From NCBI GenBank assembly GCA_030603605.1, contig JAUVXN010000074.1:1-6038 (forward strand): a DNA stretch of 6,038 bases, in the 5' to 3' direction. Positions within the stretch are counted from its first letter, which is position 1; each line of letters begins with the position of its first letter. The notes under the pieces are model-generated. The model was not told the DNA's origin. It saw nothing but the letters and a program-made list of their open reading frames with translations, and did not search any database. Position numbers and translations under genes: made by a program. Below, piece by piece: positions 5,440 through 6,038 of this stretch. Source of the stretch: Dehalococcoidales bacterium. GTDB taxonomy: Bacteria > Chloroflexota > Dehalococcoidia > Dehalococcoidales > RBG-16-60-22.

Positions 5440-6038
5440 ATGTTCCGTCCGGTAAGTAGCCAGCTTAATTTGCCACAGATTGAGGAAAAGATACTTAGCT
5501 GGTGGCGGGAAAACAGCGTCTTTGAGCGTAGCGTAGAAGCTCGTCAAGGTTGCCCTCGCTTCGTACTTTATGAGGGACCCCCCACCGCTAACGGTAGTCC
5601 CGGTATCCATCATGTGCTGGCTCGTATCTTTAAAGACATTATACCGCGCTATAAGGCAATGAAGGGCTATTACACCCCGCGTATCGCCGGTTGGGATACT
5701 CATGGCTTGCCAGTGGAGCTGGAGGTGGAAAGAGAGCTTGGATTTTCGGGTAAAGCACAGATTGAGGAATACGGCATTGACAAGTTTAACACCCGATGTC
5801 GGGAGAGTGTCTTTACCTATCTCAAAGAGTGGGAGGCGATGACGGAGCGCATTGGCTACTGGTGTGACCAGGAGCACCCCTATATCACCATGGACAACGA
5901 GTACATTGAGACTGTCTGGTGGGCGATAAAACAGATGTGGGATAGGGGACTGGTGTACCAGGGCTATAAGGTTACTCCTCACTGTCCCCGTTGTGGCACC
6001 TCCTTAAGCTCCCACGAGGTTGCCCTGGGATATGAGGA
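5440..6038 (+). CDS. ileS: isoleucyl-tRNA synthetase, N-terminal part
   Basis: These are the first 199 codons of class Ia isoleucyl-tRNA synthetase, which attaches isoleucine to tRNA-Ile. The frame runs off the window end (full proteins are around 1000 residues). Recognisable segments are [20 protein letters not shown] (43-62), with the HIGH-type site as GIHH (55-58); [14 protein letters not shown] (84-97); the [21 protein letters not shown] region; and the zinc-type [13 protein letters not shown] (Cys182, Cys185). These are characteristic of the eukaryote-like IleRS class (IleRS2). ATG 5440 has GAGGGG at 5425-5430, and it follows the T-box terminator by about 20 nt. The specifier ATC in the leader independently supports the amino acid. 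The editing and C-terminal domains are not visible. Confidence 0.96.
   Translation, partial: MFRPVSSQLNLPQIEEKILSWWRENSVFERSVEARQGCPRFVLYEGPPTANGSPGIHHVLARIFKDIIPRYKAMKGYYTPRIAGWDTHGLPVELEVERELGFSGKAQIEEYGIDKFNTRCRESVFTYLKEWEAMTERIGYWCDQEHPYITMDNEYIETVWWAIKQMWDRGLVYQGYKVTPHCPRCGTSLSSHEVALGYE

Noticed and set aside
5434..5982. 182-codon open frame on the minus strand
   Set aside because: It lies antisense to the well-conserved ileS coding region and its translation shows no recognisable domain; it is a shadow frame.

Overview
This is an ordinary-looking bacterial housekeeping segment of moderate GC. It holds nine protein genes and a cis-regulatory RNA, all on the plus strand, and one tRNA on the minus strand. 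The combined features best fit the Chloroflexota, probably a Dehalococcoidia-like member. They are a short single-domain YidC, a zinc-type bS18, frequent GTG/TTG starts, an isoleucine T-box, and an IleRS of the eukaryote-like class. The phylum assignment is inference.

Layout: positions 94-167 (minus) are tRNA-Asp(GUC), with a possible terminator beyond its 3' end. A strong extended -10 promoter at about 303-332 starts a plus-strand series: rpsF (bS6), ssb and rpsR (bS18). These are followed by rpmH (bL34, GTG start, only 46 codons), rnpA (RNase P protein) and yidD, which overlaps rnpA by 29 nt. Next come a lipoprotein-type PQQ-like beta-propeller, yidC (TTG start) and a short jag/khpB. After jag, a new promoter (5115-5143) drives a T-box leader (about 5150-5420). 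The leader has a readable AUC specifier, a T-box sequence, and mutually exclusive antiterminator and terminator hairpins. It precedes ileS, which runs off the window end after 199 codons.

The genes form two classical syntenic blocks joined head to tail: the S6/SSB/S18 block and the rpmH-rnpA-yidD-yidC-jag block that often lies near oriC. Together they serve ribosome assembly, tRNA 5' maturation, membrane protein insertion and RNA binding. ileS is a separate unit controlled by uncharged tRNA-Ile.

No wholly unknown system is evident. The most notable points are the BamB-like propeller lipoprotein between yidD and yidC, the GIHH (GXHH) version of the IleRS HIGH motif, 30-bp in-frame repeats in the SSB linker, and a clearly foldable isoleucine T-box.
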